A stretch of DNA of 64,000 nucleotides from JBPRGG01 sp051418075 (GCA_051418075.1 JBPRGG010000099.1:7146-71145), one strand, 5' to 3'. Shown: positions 51,606-61,463, numbered from the stretch's first letter. Made by a program: numbers and translations. The notes: generated by a model not told the origin, from the letters alone.

Positions 51606-53186
51606 ATGGAAAACCATTCTAATTCAAAAAACACTACACCTAATCAGCAGAAATTTCAACTTTTGGAACAAAATATATCTGAAAGTGCAAAAGGAGGAGG
51701 GGAGGATAAAATAAATTTACAACATAAAAAAGGGAAACTGACCGCCCGGGAAAGATTGAAGTTGTTGTTGGATGAAGGTTCATTTAATGAACTTGGTGCT
51801 TTTGTGGTGCACCGAAGCAATAATTTTAACCTGGAAAAGGAGCAGTACCTGGGAGATGGTGTGGTTACCGGCTATGGTACGATTAACCAACGTTTAGTCT
51901 ATGTGTTTTCCCAGGACTTCACTGTATTTGGAGGTTCATTATCCGAAACTCATGCCGAGAAGATCGTGAAAATCATGGATTTAGCTACGAAAAATGGTGC
52001 TCCCTTAATTGGGCTCAATGATTCAGGTGGAGCCAGGATCCAGGAAGGAGTTTCCTCTTTGGGAGGGTATGCTGATATTTTTTACCGCAACACCCTGGCT
52101 TCCGGAGTGGTACCACAGATTTCTGCTATAATGGGACCTTGTGCCGGCGGGGCTGTTTACTCACCGGCCATTACTGATTTCATTTTAATGGTAGAAAAAT
52201 CATCTTTCATGTTTGTAACTGGTCCGAATGTGGTTAAAACTGTAACACATGAAAATGTTTCTGTGGAAGAATTGGGTGGTGCCAGTGTGCATGGTTCTAA
52301 AAGTGGCGTGACACATTTCTCCTGCATCAATGAATTTGAATGTATACAAAACATTAAAAAGTTGCTTGGCTATATTCCCCAGAATTGTGAAGAAGAAGCG
52401 CCCAGAATACAATACCAGTCCGGAGGCAGTGAATTGAGACCTGAGTTGGATCAGATATTACCTGAAAATAGCAACCAACCCTATGATATGAAAGAGGTGA
52501 TCAGCCAGATCATTGATCCTGATTCTTTTATGGAGGTACATAAGGACTTTGCCGAAAACATCGTGGTTGGCTTTGCCCGGTTGGGCGGACAAAGTATAGG
52601 GATAGTGGGTAACCAGCCTTTTTCCCTGGCCGGAGTGCTGGATATTCATGCCAGCAAGAAAGCGGCCCGGTTTGTTCGTTTTTGTGATGCATTTAATATT
52701 CCGCTGCTGGTGCTGGTAGATGTGCCTGGGTTTTTACCCGGTACCCAGCAGGAATGGAACGCCATTATTTCCAATGGAGCTAAATTATTATATGCATTTA
52801 GTGAAGCCACTGTGCCAAGAGTGACAGTGATCACCCGTAAAGCTTACGGAGGAGCTTACGATGTGATGAACTCCAAACATATTGGTGCCGATCTGAATTA
52901 TGCCTGGCCCACTGCTGAAATCGCAGTGATGGGACCAAAAGGGGCAGCTCAGATTATTTTCAAAAAAGAAATAGCCAATGCTTCTAATCCCGAAGCAAAG
53001 CTGCAGGAAAAGGAAGAGGAATATTCCCGTACTTTCCTGAATCCTTACAAAGCAGCTCACCGGGGCTATATAGATGAAGTGATCTTTCCCCGGGAAACCC
53101 GGAAAAAGTTGATCGATGCCTTTGCCATGTTAAAAAATAAGGTGGATAAGCTCCCCCGGAAAAAGCATGGCAATATACCTCTGTAA
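51606..53186 (+). CDS. pccB: Acyl-CoA carboxylase carboxyltransferase (beta) subunit, propionyl-CoA type
   Basis: 526 aa carboxyltransferase of the crotonase fold. It transfers CO2 from carboxybiotin to propionyl-CoA (or acetyl-CoA). It has HKKGKLTARERLKLLLDEGSF, DFTVFGGSLSETHAEKI, GLNDSGGARIQEGVSSLGGYADIF and MGPCAGGAVYSPA in the N-terminal half, and LVDVPGFLPGTQQE, RKAYGGAYDVMNSKH and WPTAEIAVMGPKGAA in the C-terminal half. The biotin carrier at 10776 is a plausible partner. No biotin carboxylase gene is in the window. Acetyl-CoA activity cannot be excluded. Confidence 0.94.
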   Translation: MENHSNSKNTTPNQQKFQLLEQNISESAKGGGEDKINLQHKKGKLTARERLKLLLDEGSFNELGAFVVHRSNNFNLEKEQYLGDGVVTGYGTINQRLVYVFSQDFTVFGGSLSETHAEKIVKIMDLATKNGAPLIGLNDSGGARIQEGVSSLGGYADIFYRNTLASGVVPQISAIMGPCAGGAVYSPAITDFILMVEKSSFMFVTGPNVVKTVTHENVSVEELGGASVHGSKSGVTHFSCINEFECIQNIKKLLGYIPQNCEEEAPRIQYQSGGSELRPELDQILPENSNQPYDMKEVISQIIDPDSFMEVHKDFAENIVVGFARLGGQSIGIVGNQPFSLAGVLDIHASKKAARFVRFCDAFNIPLLVLVDVPGFLPGTQQEWNAIISNGAKLLYAFSEATVPRVTVITRKAYGGAYDVMNSKHIGADLNYAWPTAEIAVMGPKGAAQIIFKKEIANASNPEAKLQEKEEEYSRTFLNPYKAAHRGYIDEVIFPRETRKKLIDAFAMLKNKVDKLPRKKHGNIPL

Positions 53187-53243
53187 ATAAACAATATGTG
53201 GTTTCCCTACTTTATCTATATAGGACTCATGTAACTATTTTTT

Positions 53244-54986
53244 ATGTCAAATCATTTTTTAAGCTATTTCTTCATGTCCATTTTATTGATTTTTACATCC
53301 TGCAAAAATCAAAAAATACCAGACAAAATGGAACAGACCGAATTACAACCTTTGGAGGCCAGTATTTATCTGGAACATCCTGAAGTCCGGAAAGAAGAAC
53401 CCCTGGATGCCCGCATAATAGGATTGTTGGTCAAAAATTTTTTAGATTCTATGGATATGGATCAGAATCTTTCCGGTGACTATCATAAGCAATACCGGTA
53501 TCAGGAGCTTAAGGAATTTTATAAACAAAACCAATATTTGCTGGGCTGGAACTCTTTATCAGAAACCAACGATTATGGTTATATGTTGATGGAAGCCCTC
53601 AAAACTTCATCCTATGAAGGATTGGAGCCCAATGATTATGATCTGCCTGATATCATGAACCTGCAACAGGAGGTTTTTAGCCAGGGCGAAATAGTGAACC
53701 TGAAAGATCTGCTGCAACTGGATATACTTATGTCTTCTGCCTACATCAATTATGCCGAAGATTTGAGTGTGGGCCGGATGAAACCTGATAAAATAGATAC
53801 CGCCTGGTTTGTAAATCCTAACCTGCCGGATCTGTCAGAGCACCTTTACCAGGCTTTGAACAGTAATAATCTGAAAGAAAATCTGATGGAATTAAATCCG
53901 GATCATCCGGATTACCTGCTGCTTAAAAAATATCTGAAGCAATATCGCAGGATAGCAGAAAAAGGGGGATGGCCCCGGGTTTATCTGACTGAAACCCTGG
54001 AACAGGGAGATTCCAGTCAGGCCATTGCCGATATTAAACAACGCTTAATGTTCACCAACGATCTGGATAGCTCAGCCCAGCCAGATCCAATATTTACGGC
54101 AGAACTGAATTCTGCCATCAGAAGATTTCAATCCAGGATGGGCCAGAAAATAGATGGAAAAATTGGATCCAATACGGTAGAGGCCCTTAACATACCGGTC
54201 GAGGAACGGATCAGGAAAATTGAATTGAATCTGGAAAGGTTACGTTGGTTCGATGATTTCAGTGACCGGTATATTTTAGTGAATGTGCCGGAATTCAGCC
54301 TTAAAGTATTTGAACAAGATCAGGTAAAAATGCAAATGAAGGTAGTGGTAGGACGGGAATATGACAGTACACCCATTTTTAGTGAAAAAATGGAGTACCT
54401 GGTATTTAGTCCCCACTGGACGGTTCCTTATTCTATTGCTTCAGAAGAAATGTTGCCCAGGATCAGGAAAAATCCCGGTTATTTGCCTGAACATAATTAT
54501 TTAATTTATAATGGTTGGGGTGAAAACGCCCCCGAGGTAGATCCCTATGAAGTGGACTGGTCTGACATTGATAAAGATAATTTTCCCTTTAAAGTAGTGC
54601 AGCAATCCGGATCATTTAATGCATTAGGTGCTGTGAAATTTATGTTTCCCAATAATTTGAGTATCTATATTCACGACACCCCGTCTGAATACCTGTTTGA
54701 CCGGATAGATCGAGATTACAGCCATGGATGTATCAGAATAGATAAACCGGTAGAATTAGCCCGGTACCTGCTTCAGGATAAACCAGAATGGGACCTTCAA
54801 AAGATCCATGAGTTTATGAATAAATCTGAGCCGGTAGAAGTTTATCTCTCTGAACCTATCCCGGTGCATATCATGTACAAAACCGTATATGTAGATGAAA
54901 AGGGGTTACTCCACTTTGAAGAAGACATTTATGGACATGACACGGCCCACCTCAAGGCCATTCTGGCCAATGAGCGAAGGCTTTAA
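53244..54986 (+). CDS. L,D-transpeptidase lipoprotein (YcbB/LdtD-like)
   Basis: 580 aa cell-wall cross-linking enzyme. It has a lipoprotein signal with lipobox FTSC (C20). A helical scaffold domain comes first (about 60-255), then a peptidoglycan-binding repeat (about 265-325, FTAELNSAIRRFQSRMGQKIDGKIGSNTVEAL) and the YkuD catalytic domain (about 345-520). The catalytic Cys is C496 in SHGCIRI, with H477 in YIHDTP upstream. Domain order matches E. coli LdtD (YcbB), which makes 3-3 peptide cross-links. It is expected in the periplasm, anchored to a membrane. It lies 57 bases after pccB. Confidence 0.92.
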   Translation: MSNHFLSYFFMSILLIFTSCKNQKIPDKMEQTELQPLEASIYLEHPEVRKEEPLDARIIGLLVKNFLDSMDMDQNLSGDYHKQYRYQELKEFYKQNQYLLGWNSLSETNDYGYMLMEALKTSSYEGLEPNDYDLPDIMNLQQEVFSQGEIVNLKDLLQLDILMSSAYINYAEDLSVGRMKPDKIDTAWFVNPNLPDLSEHLYQALNSNNLKENLMELNPDHPDYLLLKKYLKQYRRIAEKGGWPRVYLTETLEQGDSSQAIADIKQRLMFTNDLDSSAQPDPIFTAELNSAIRRFQSRMGQKIDGKIGSNTVEALNIPVEERIRKIELNLERLRWFDDFSDRYILVNVPEFSLKVFEQDQVKMQMKVVVGREYDSTPIFSEKMEYLVFSPHWTVPYSIASEEMLPRIRKNPGYLPEHNYLIYNGWGENAPEVDPYEVDWSDIDKDNFPFKVVQQSGSFNALGAVKFMFPNNLSIYIHDTPSEYLFDRIDRDYSHGCIRIDKPVELARYLLQDKPEWDLQKIHEFMNKSEPVEVYLSEPIPVHIMYKTVYVDEKGLLHFEEDIYGHDTAHLKAILANERRL

Positions 54987-55048
54987 GTCAATGATCATCC
55001 TGCAATAAAAGGATACACCACTAAAAATAGCCGGCACACTCCTGCTTT

Positions 55049-55081
55049 TTTGGATAATTTTTCTCATATTGCCTATCTTTA
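55049..55081 (+). promoter_or_regulatory. Weak candidate promoter for the mannose-1-phosphate guanylyltransferase gene
   Basis: TTTG (55049-55052), 21 bases, TATCTTTA (55074-55081). The -33 box is perfect, the spacer is 2 bases long and the -7 box has one mismatch. Confidence 0.35.
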
Positions 55082-55143
55082 GCAATTAATTGGAGTAAAC
55101 ATCCTGTTACAGGTATGGTATATATTAAATTTAAAATCTACAT

Positions 55144-56241
55144 ATGAATCCTAATAATTTCGCCATTATTATGGCCGGTGGCGTTGGTAGCCGTTTCTGG
55201 CCCTGGAGTAAAACAGAAAGGCCCAAACAATTTTTAGATGTCTTGGGCACCGGAAAAACCCTGATCCAGCAAACTTTCGAAAGAATTAACCGGATTTGCC
55301 CCAGTGAAAATATACTGATCATTACTAATCAGCTTTATGATAAGACTATTGCCAGGCAATTGCCTGATTTACCCCCGGAGAATATTTTATGTGAACCCAG
55401 CCGTCGCAATACAGCTCCCTGTATTGCATATGGGGCATTTAAAATAAAACAAAAAAATCCCCAGGCTAACATTTTGGTGGCACCTTCTGATCATATTATC
55501 CTGAAGGAAGACCTTTTCCTGGAGGTAGTTAATCAGGGATTTGATTATGCGGGTCAACATGATGCCTTACTGACCATCGGTATCAAGCCCCACAAGCCGG
55601 AAACCGGCTATGGTTATGTGAAATCAGCTGGAAATGTGGTTATGGAAAAGTCCGGCCAGTGGCAATTATCCGGGGTAGAAAGATTTACTGAAAAACCAGA
55701 TCTGGCTACCGCTCAGGAATTTGTACAACGGGGAGATTATTTCTGGAACGCTGGAATTTTTATCTGGTCGGTTTCAGCTATTTTAAATTCACTGGATCAT
55801 TTGATGCCAGAGCTCTATGGTCAGTTTAAGCAATACGAAGATAGCTTTAACACTTCCGGTGAATCCTCAGCCATCGATAGTATTTACGCAGTTTGTGATA
55901 ATATATCCATAGATTACGGGATCATGGAGAAGGCTGATAATGTTTGGGTGATCAGTACCGATATCGGGTGGTCTGACCTGGGATCCTGGAGCGCTTTACA
56001 GGAGCTTTCACCAGCTGATCCACAGGGAAACACTTCCAATAGCAAAAAGGTGTTGTTTTATGACTCCCGGAACAACCTGGTAAGGATTGCTCCGGATAAG
56101 GTGGGTGTGATCCAGGCCATGGACAATTATATTATTATTGATGATGAGAAAGCCTTGCTCATTTGTAAAATGGATGATGAGCAGAAGATCAAACAATTCG
56201 TACAGGATGTGGGAAATCAGCTGGGAAAAGATTTTGTATAA
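55144..56241 (+). CDS. manC: Mannose-1-phosphate guanylyltransferase (GDP-mannose pyrophosphorylase)
   Basis: 365 aa. It makes GDP-mannose from mannose 1-phosphate and GTP for capsule, LPS or glycoprotein sugars. The nucleotidyltransferase signature GGVGSRFWPWSKTERPKQF is at residues 12-30, then NILCEPSRRNTAPCIAYGAF, VAPSDHII, FTEKPD, FFWNAGIFIWSV and SIDYGIMEKADNVWVISTDIGWSDLGSW. It lacks the phosphomannose isomerase domain of bifunctional ManC/AlgA, so it is the short form. It converges with the hydrolase gene, 8 bases apart. Confidence 0.95.
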   Translation: MNPNNFAIIMAGGVGSRFWPWSKTERPKQFLDVLGTGKTLIQQTFERINRICPSENILIITNQLYDKTIARQLPDLPPENILCEPSRRNTAPCIAYGAFKIKQKNPQANILVAPSDHIILKEDLFLEVVNQGFDYAGQHDALLTIGIKPHKPETGYGYVKSAGNVVMEKSGQWQLSGVERFTEKPDLATAQEFVQRGDYFWNAGIFIWSVSAILNSLDHLMPELYGQFKQYEDSFNTSGESSAIDSIYAVCDNISIDYGIMEKADNVWVISTDIGWSDLGSWSALQELSPADPQGNTSNSKKVLFYDSRNNLVRIAPDKVGVIQAMDNYIIIDDEKALLICKMDDEQKIKQFVQDVGNQLGKDFV

Positions 56242-56249
56242 CACCGGGT

Positions 56250-56915
56250 TTAAAGGTTTTCTATGATCCACCGGTCGGCCCGTTGAGCTGTACCGGTCAA
56301 AATTTGCTGGTGGCTTAGTGGAGAATATTTTTTGGGTACTTTCAAACTGTGGTCACCCTGTTCAACACTTTGCAGATAGGCATTCCGGCAATCTTTTATG
56401 ACTTCACCGATCAAATCATAGTCAGCCAGTCTGTCCCTGGTTCCCTGAATAAATAATTGAGGCAGGCTGATGTCATATAAATGTTCAGCCCTTTGAAGGG
56501 AAGGCTTGCCTGGTGCATGTAAGGGAAATCCAAAATATATCAACCCTTTTACAGCGTCCTGCTCAGGGTTTTGTACTACCCAATGAGAACCCATTCTTCC
56601 CCCATAAGACTTTCCTGCCAGAAACAGGGGCAGATGTGCAAATTCTTGGCCGGCATAGGCTATCATTTTACCTATAGTGTAAATATTGGAACCGGATGCT
56701 CCGGGCAGTTTTTTGTTTTTTTCCATATAGGGAAAGTTAAATCTTATGACCACCCCGTTTTGCCTGGCCATTGCAGTGGCCACTGCATGCATAAAATCAT
56801 GCTGAAGGCCTGCTCCGGCTCCATGGGCCAGAAGCAGAACATACTGCGGTGAAGCAGATTTGTTGATAACCACAGAAATTTCTCCTAATTCAGGATCTAT
56901 CTTAAATTTGTACAT
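56250..56915 (-). CDS. Alpha/beta hydrolase of the KANL3/Tex30 (dienelactone-hydrolase-like) family
   Basis: 221 aa small serine hydrolase. The oxyanion loop is LLAHGAGAG (28-36), the nucleophile S103 in GKSYGGR, the acid D161 in GTRDRLAD and the base H189 in GDHSLKVP, a complete triad in the right order. The substrate is unknown. It has no signal peptide. It is a single gene. Confidence 0.86.
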   Translation of the reverse strand: MYKFKIDPELGEISVVINKSASPQYVLLLAHGAGAGLQHDFMHAVATAMARQNGVVIRFNFPYMEKNKKLPGASGSNIYTIGKMIAYAGQEFAHLPLFLAGKSYGGRMGSHWVVQNPEQDAVKGLIYFGFPLHAPGKPSLQRAEHLYDISLPQLFIQGTRDRLADYDLIGEVIKDCRNAYLQSVEQGDHSLKVPKKYSPLSHQQILTGTAQRADRWIIENL

Positions 56916-57124
56916 AAGGATGATTTTTTAACTGATTTTCTGGTTCAATTACCCATGAACCCTATAAAAATAGACAAAGATGACTGGTTAATGCTTAAAT
57001 TCTTCAGGGAAAATTCAGATTTTATTGAAAACAGTTTATCCGTTTTCTGGATTATAAACCCGGAACTATGAATAACGTTCATGAAAAATCTATTTAAATA
57101 GTTACCTCCGGAAATATTTTGGAT

Positions 57125-57132
57125 TACTTTTG
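57125..57132 (+). promoter_or_regulatory. -7 box upstream of the TonB-receptor-like gene
   Basis: TACTTTTG at 57125-57132 is a perfect TAnnTTTG, 19 bases before the ATG. The expected -33 position (57102-57105, TTAC) matches poorly, so the promoter may need an activator. Confidence 0.35.
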
Positions 57133-57151
57133 TTTATCCATTTAGTAACTA

Positions 57152-59605
57152 ATGAGAATCATACTGTCTTTTAGCTTCTTTCTTTTGATCAACGTTGCCT
57201 GGGCTCAGTCTGTTTCTGGCAGGTTGATTGATCAATCTGATAAGCAACCCCTGGAGTATTCCAGCATTGCTTTGTATACCAGTGCTGATAGCCTGCTGCT
57301 AACCGGAACGGTCAGTAACACCGATGGAAACTTTTCTATAGATAATATTGATGCCGGGCGATATTACCTGGCTATCCAGTTTGTAGGTTATCAAACAAAA
57401 TACATATCCAACCTGGAATTTGTGGAGGGGAAGAAACTCAACCTGGGAAAAATCGAGTTGACAGCTAACCAGGAATTGCTGGAGGAGATCAGGATTACCG
57501 GTCAGAAGGCTGCTGCTTACCATAAGATTGATCGGCAGGTATTTGATGCTACTCAATTTCAGAATAGCCAGGGAGGTAGTGCTACCGATCTGATCAGGAA
57601 TCTGCCTTCGGTGAGTGTGAATGGCGCTGGCGATATTTCAGTGAGAGGATCTACCGGATTTGCAGTATTGCTTAACGGCAGACCTGTTCAAACAGCTCCT
57701 GCTGTTTTATTAAATCAACTGCCATCCAATGCCATTGAAGCCATAGAGATCATTACGGCTCCTTCGGCCAAATATGACCCTGAAGGCAAGGCAGGATTGA
57801 TCAACATCATTACCAAAAAAGGTTTCACGGATGGACTCTATATCCAAATTAACGGAAAATATGGTTTGCCCAGTATCGAAGATTATGATAATGCAGAACC
57901 GGCTCTCCGCCATGGAGCTGATTTTGCCCTGAACTACCTCAAGCAAAAGTGGGACCTTTCCCTGGGTGGCGCCTATTTACGTAATGATATTGCGGGCAGA
58001 AGGGTAGGAGATGTTTGGACCATCATCGATGACAAATATACCCGCTTCCCTTCTGATGGAGAGAGAAGTTTTGATGAATACAGCTACTCCGGCAGGTTTA
58101 CCCTGGGGTATACACCTGATCAACAAAATAACTTCAGCCTGGGCTTTTACGCAGGTGAAAGAAGTAAAGACCGGACAGCTGATATTTTATATGATCATAA
58201 TTATGCCCTTGGACTCCCGGAAAATGATACCCTTTATCAGTTGCAATACTACAATGAAAATTTAAGGATCAGGCGGGGCGATTTTATATTGGGAAGTCTG
58301 GATTATCAGCATGTTTTTAAGGATGAATCCCGGATAAGCGGTTCAGTTTTATATGAATATACCCTGTTGGGAGGGCCTACTACCAATTTAAACCTCTCCT
58401 GGCCCGGTTTGCAAGATACCCTTCAGGATCAATACAATACCAATGACAATCCCCTCCATGGATTCAGGGTTATGATCGATTATGTAAAGCCAGTAAAAGC
58501 AGGAAAACTAGAGATGGGTTATCAATTCCGAAGCCTGGACCACACTGGTGATTTTATCTACCAGGAACGTCAACCTGGTACCAATAACTGGTTTTTAATT
58601 CCGGAATTTTCCAGTACGGTGGACCTTTCCCGTCATATTCATTCGGTTTATGGACAATTTTCCGGAAAATTGAATCAACTGGAATTTTCAGCCGGCCTCA
58701 GGGCCGAGGTGATGAACCGGGATCTTTTATTACGAAACCAATTTGTGGACACTACCTATCACTATGATTTCTTGCAATTTTATCCCTCAGCCAACCTTTT
58801 GTATGATTTTTCCGGAGATTTTCAATTGAAAGCAGGTTACAGCCGCAGAGTAGAAAGAACCACTACCTTTAAGATGAATCCATTTCCTGAAAGAGAACAT
58901 TCAGAAACCCTGGAACAGGGAGATCCTGAACTGCTGCCGGAATTTATAAATATTTTTGAGTTGGGTATGATCAGAGACTTTGAAAGTAACTCTGCTTTTA
59001 TTACTGCTTATTACCGCCAGGTGGATAATTTGATCAACCGGGTGAATACAGTGTACAATGATACCATATTGAACCGGATCTATTCCAATGTGGGGCAGGG
59101 GAGATCATATGGATTGGAAATGGGATTTGAACTGAATCCGTTTGATTGGTGGCAATTATTTGCCGGGGGGAATATTTATAATTATCAGATTAAGGGGACT
59201 TTTGATCAATTACCGGTAAATACTACAGCTACAGTGTATTCGATTAATGCCAATACATCTTTTAAAATGTCGCCATCCTTTTCTGTTCAATGGAGTGTGA
59301 ACTATCTGTCCGATCGTAATACCGCCCAGGGACAAGATTCCAGGTTTTTGTCACCCAACCTGACCTTGAGAAAAACCTTCTTGAATGATAAGCTGGCCGC
59401 CACAATGCAGTGGCTGAATATGGATATGGGTTTGCTCCCTACCAATGAGCAAAGAATTACCACCTGGCGTGAAGGGGAGTTTTACACTACTACCAACTAT
59501 GTTTATGAAGTAGACATGCTCCTGCTTAACTTGAGCTATACCATCAACCCTGCCAACAAAAAAGCCAGGTTTATCAAAAGTGAGTTTGGGGAAAAGGAAT
59601 TTTAA
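57152..59605 (+). CDS. Outer-membrane beta-barrel receptor with carboxypeptidase-regulatory-like N-domain
   Basis: 817 aa. A signal peptide (about 1-19, ending AWAQ) is followed by a CarboxypepD_reg-like domain (about 20-105: GRLIDQSDKQPLEYSSIALY ... AGRYYLAIQFVGYQT), then a TonB-type plug (about 130-225: LIRNLPSVSVNGAGDISVRG; EAIEIITAPSAKYDPEGKAGLINIITKK). A long barrel rich in aromatic strands follows and matches the OMP_b-brl_3 type of Bacteroidota receptors. The ligand is unknown; there is no SusD partner next door, so it is not a SusCD pair. It converges with the amidohydrolase, 13 bases apart. Confidence 0.9.
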   Translation: MRIILSFSFFLLINVAWAQSVSGRLIDQSDKQPLEYSSIALYTSADSLLLTGTVSNTDGNFSIDNIDAGRYYLAIQFVGYQTKYISNLEFVEGKKLNLGKIELTANQELLEEIRITGQKAAAYHKIDRQVFDATQFQNSQGGSATDLIRNLPSVSVNGAGDISVRGSTGFAVLLNGRPVQTAPAVLLNQLPSNAIEAIEIITAPSAKYDPEGKAGLINIITKKGFTDGLYIQINGKYGLPSIEDYDNAEPALRHGADFALNYLKQKWDLSLGGAYLRNDIAGRRVGDVWTIIDDKYTRFPSDGERSFDEYSYSGRFTLGYTPDQQNNFSLGFYAGERSKDRTADILYDHNYALGLPENDTLYQLQYYNENLRIRRGDFILGSLDYQHVFKDESRISGSVLYEYTLLGGPTTNLNLSWPGLQDTLQDQYNTNDNPLHGFRVMIDYVKPVKAGKLEMGYQFRSLDHTGDFIYQERQPGTNNWFLIPEFSSTVDLSRHIHSVYGQFSGKLNQLEFSAGLRAEVMNRDLLLRNQFVDTTYHYDFLQFYPSANLLYDFSGDFQLKAGYSRRVERTTTFKMNPFPEREHSETLEQGDPELLPEFINIFELGMIRDFESNSAFITAYYRQVDNLINRVNTVYNDTILNRIYSNVGQGRSYGLEMGFELNPFDWWQLFAGGNIYNYQIKGTFDQLPVNTTATVYSINANTSFKMSPSFSVQWSVNYLSDRNTAQGQDSRFLSPNLTLRKTFLNDKLAATMQWLNMDMGLLPTNEQRITTWREGEFYTTTNYVYEVDMLLLNLSYTINPANKKARFIKSEFGEKEF

Positions 59606-59618
59606 CCTGTTCAGGTTA

Positions 59619-60689
59619 CTAATTGATGATTTTCAATGCATTGAGCCGATAAACTTTTTGCAGGATCTCATCCTCCAAATCAAGACCATGTAAAGGCCAG
59701 TGATAAGGATTATAATCATGGTAAATATGCTCATCAGCCGTTTCCAGGATCCTGAAGGTAAACTGGTACATGTTTAAACTGGTACCCAGATCGGTACCAT
59801 ATAAAAGCCTGTCCTGATAGTTTTTAATAAACTGGCTGGTATGTCTTGGAATGGCTGCCACTTCTCCATACCGGGCGCTGATATCCAGATAAAGGTTGGG
59901 ATACTGGTCCAGCAACTGACCAACTTTATCCAGGTCATAAGAGCAATTGGCATAATGGCAGGCTATGAAAGTAGTGCCCGGATGTTTTTCCAGGGTTCTG
60001 GCCAGGATATCTATCATACCTCCATGATCAATAATATCTGATTGATTATCCAGCCGCCATTTGTAGGCATTCATTAATCCGTCATTGCTGGCATCCATCT
60101 TTTCGTACATCCATTTAGGTTCTGCCACATGAATATTGACCGGCATCCCCAATTCGGCACACTTGGAAAACAACATATCCATTTTTTTATGGTCGGGATG
60201 CATTCCCCAGGCCGGAGGTTTACTGTAGAACAAGCCCTTTCCCTTATCACCTAATTCCCCCACTCCCCTGGCTCCCATTTTATAGCATCTTTCTAATTCA
60301 GCCACTGCAGCAGGTCCATAACCAGGCTTATCATAGCCGGTATAATCAAATCCACACCACAAATCAAATTTATCTGCATAAGGCTGGTATACCTGAACCA
60401 GGGAATCAAATCGCCGACCATGGGCATAAGTGAGCAGTATCGTTTTGTCTATTCCTGCCTGGTCCATGGTCTTTACCCATTCCTTTAGAGACTCCTCAGA
60501 TTTGGCATAAGGATGAGAGTGCATATCGATCACAGGGTAGCTTGCTTGACTGACATGGGTCTTTGGGATCTGATAAATGGATTCTGGGTGATAATCTCTC
60601 AGGTAAAGATGATCCACCTGGTCAGAATCCTGGGCCCTTATAACAAGGGGTATGGCCATTAAACAAACGATGTAAAGGTACTTTTTCAT
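59619..60689 (-). CDS. Secreted amidohydrolase (amidohydrolase-2-like metal-dependent hydrolase)
   Basis: 356 aa. A signal peptide (about 1-19, ending IRAQ) indicates export. TIM-barrel metal-site features are H57-x-H59 in VIDMHSHP, the MPVNIHVAEP strand, FIACHYANC and LLYGTDLGTS with the late aspartate. Related exported proteins in Bacteroidota are annotated only as amidohydrolases; decarboxylase or lactonase activity is possible. The substrate is unknown. It neighbours a TonB-type receptor on the opposite strand, but no shared regulation is visible. Confidence 0.83.
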   Translation of the reverse strand: MKKYLYIVCLMAIPLVIRAQDSDQVDHLYLRDYHPESIYQIPKTHVSQASYPVIDMHSHPYAKSEESLKEWVKTMDQAGIDKTILLTYAHGRRFDSLVQVYQPYADKFDLWCGFDYTGYDKPGYGPAAVAELERCYKMGARGVGELGDKGKGLFYSKPPAWGMHPDHKKMDMLFSKCAELGMPVNIHVAEPKWMYEKMDASNDGLMNAYKWRLDNQSDIIDHGGMIDILARTLEKHPGTTFIACHYANCSYDLDKVGQLLDQYPNLYLDISARYGEVAAIPRHTSQFIKNYQDRLLYGTDLGTSLNMYQFTFRILETADEHIYHDYNPYHWPLHGLDLEDEILQKVYRLNALKIIN

Positions 60690-60861
60690 TATTTATTTCC
60701 CTTGTGAATTGTAACCAAGTATATAAATTTAATAAAAATACCTGACCTGGTCATTGATCCGAAAATGTTTTCTAAAAATTTTAAAATAATGTAAAACATT
60801 GATTATCAACGGGATGTTTTCCATGTACAAATCATTTTTTTAAACTTAAAATTAGATTTTT

Positions 60862-61131
60862 ATGGAAACCAATGAAAAAGAACTGGAAACCAAAGTAAAC
60901 AGGACCAATCCCGATTTAAATGAAGGTAAAGTGGCTACCAAATTAGAGCAACAAACTGCAAAGATTCCTTCTGATGTATATTTGTGGGCATCAGTGGGTT
61001 CCATGATCGCATCTTTTGTTTTAAAGCTCCTCAAAAAAGAACATGAAGCTTTGTTTATTGGTCAATGGGCTCCTTCATTCCTGATCCTGGGCCTTTATAA
61101 CAAACTAGTTAAACAACAGGGTCACGATTAA
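60862..61131 (+). CDS. Small protein with two hydrophobic segments, unknown function
   Basis: 89 aa. A charged N-terminus (about 1-35, rich in Glu and Lys) precedes two hydrophobic stretches: about 40-57 (VYLWASVGSMIASFVLKLL) and about 65-80 (FIGQWAPSFLILGLYNKLV). It is probably a small inner-membrane hairpin protein. I do not recognise the family. An AAAACAT/ATGTTTT repeat lies upstream (60793-60820) and a long hairpin downstream. Good codon content and flanking signals support it as a gene. Confidence 0.7.
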   Translation: METNEKELETKVNRTNPDLNEGKVATKLEQQTAKIPSDVYLWASVGSMIASFVLKLLKKEHEALFIGQWAPSFLILGLYNKLVKQQGHD

Positions 61132-61141
61132 TGCTGTTCAA

Positions 61142-61188
61142 CCAGGTAAAAGAAAGATGAATTGAGTAGTCTTTCTTCTTTTATCTGG
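61142..61188 (+). terminator. Long hairpin after the small membrane protein gene
   Basis: CCAGGTAAAAGAAAGA (61142-61157) pairs with most of TCTTTCTTCTTTTATCTGG (61170-61188), with a short bulge. No T run follows on either strand, so it may be a stabilising hairpin or a weak terminator. The rest of the 332-base gap to the Crp-family gene (61189-61463) shows nothing I can name. Confidence 0.5.
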
Positions 61189-61463
61189 CCAAATAAATAA
61201 TTATTACCTGACTGAACTGCAGTATAATCCAAATCATAAATAACAGAAATAATCTGGAGGGGATGGAACTATAATACATAAACTTTTCCATAGGCAAATC
61301 TTTGAAGCCTTACAAAATAACCTGTTTAAAAACTATATGGTAGTTCTGGTTAAATATCATCATATGTAATCACATAAAATTGTAAAAATGAGACATTTAT
61401 AAGATTACAATTAATAAAACCAGAAAATAGTGCAGGCATCCGCTTGTGCTGCTCAAATATTTC

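Noticed and set aside
53198..53383. 61-codon open frame overlapping the start of the L,D-transpeptidase gene
   Set aside because: It overlaps the lipoprotein signal region of a clear gene in another frame.
60799..60809. TTGATTATCAA as a possible Crp/Fnr operator near the Crp-family gene
   Set aside because: FNR-type boxes need 4 bases between half-sites and here there is only 1. The palindrome can occur by chance in AT-rich DNA.
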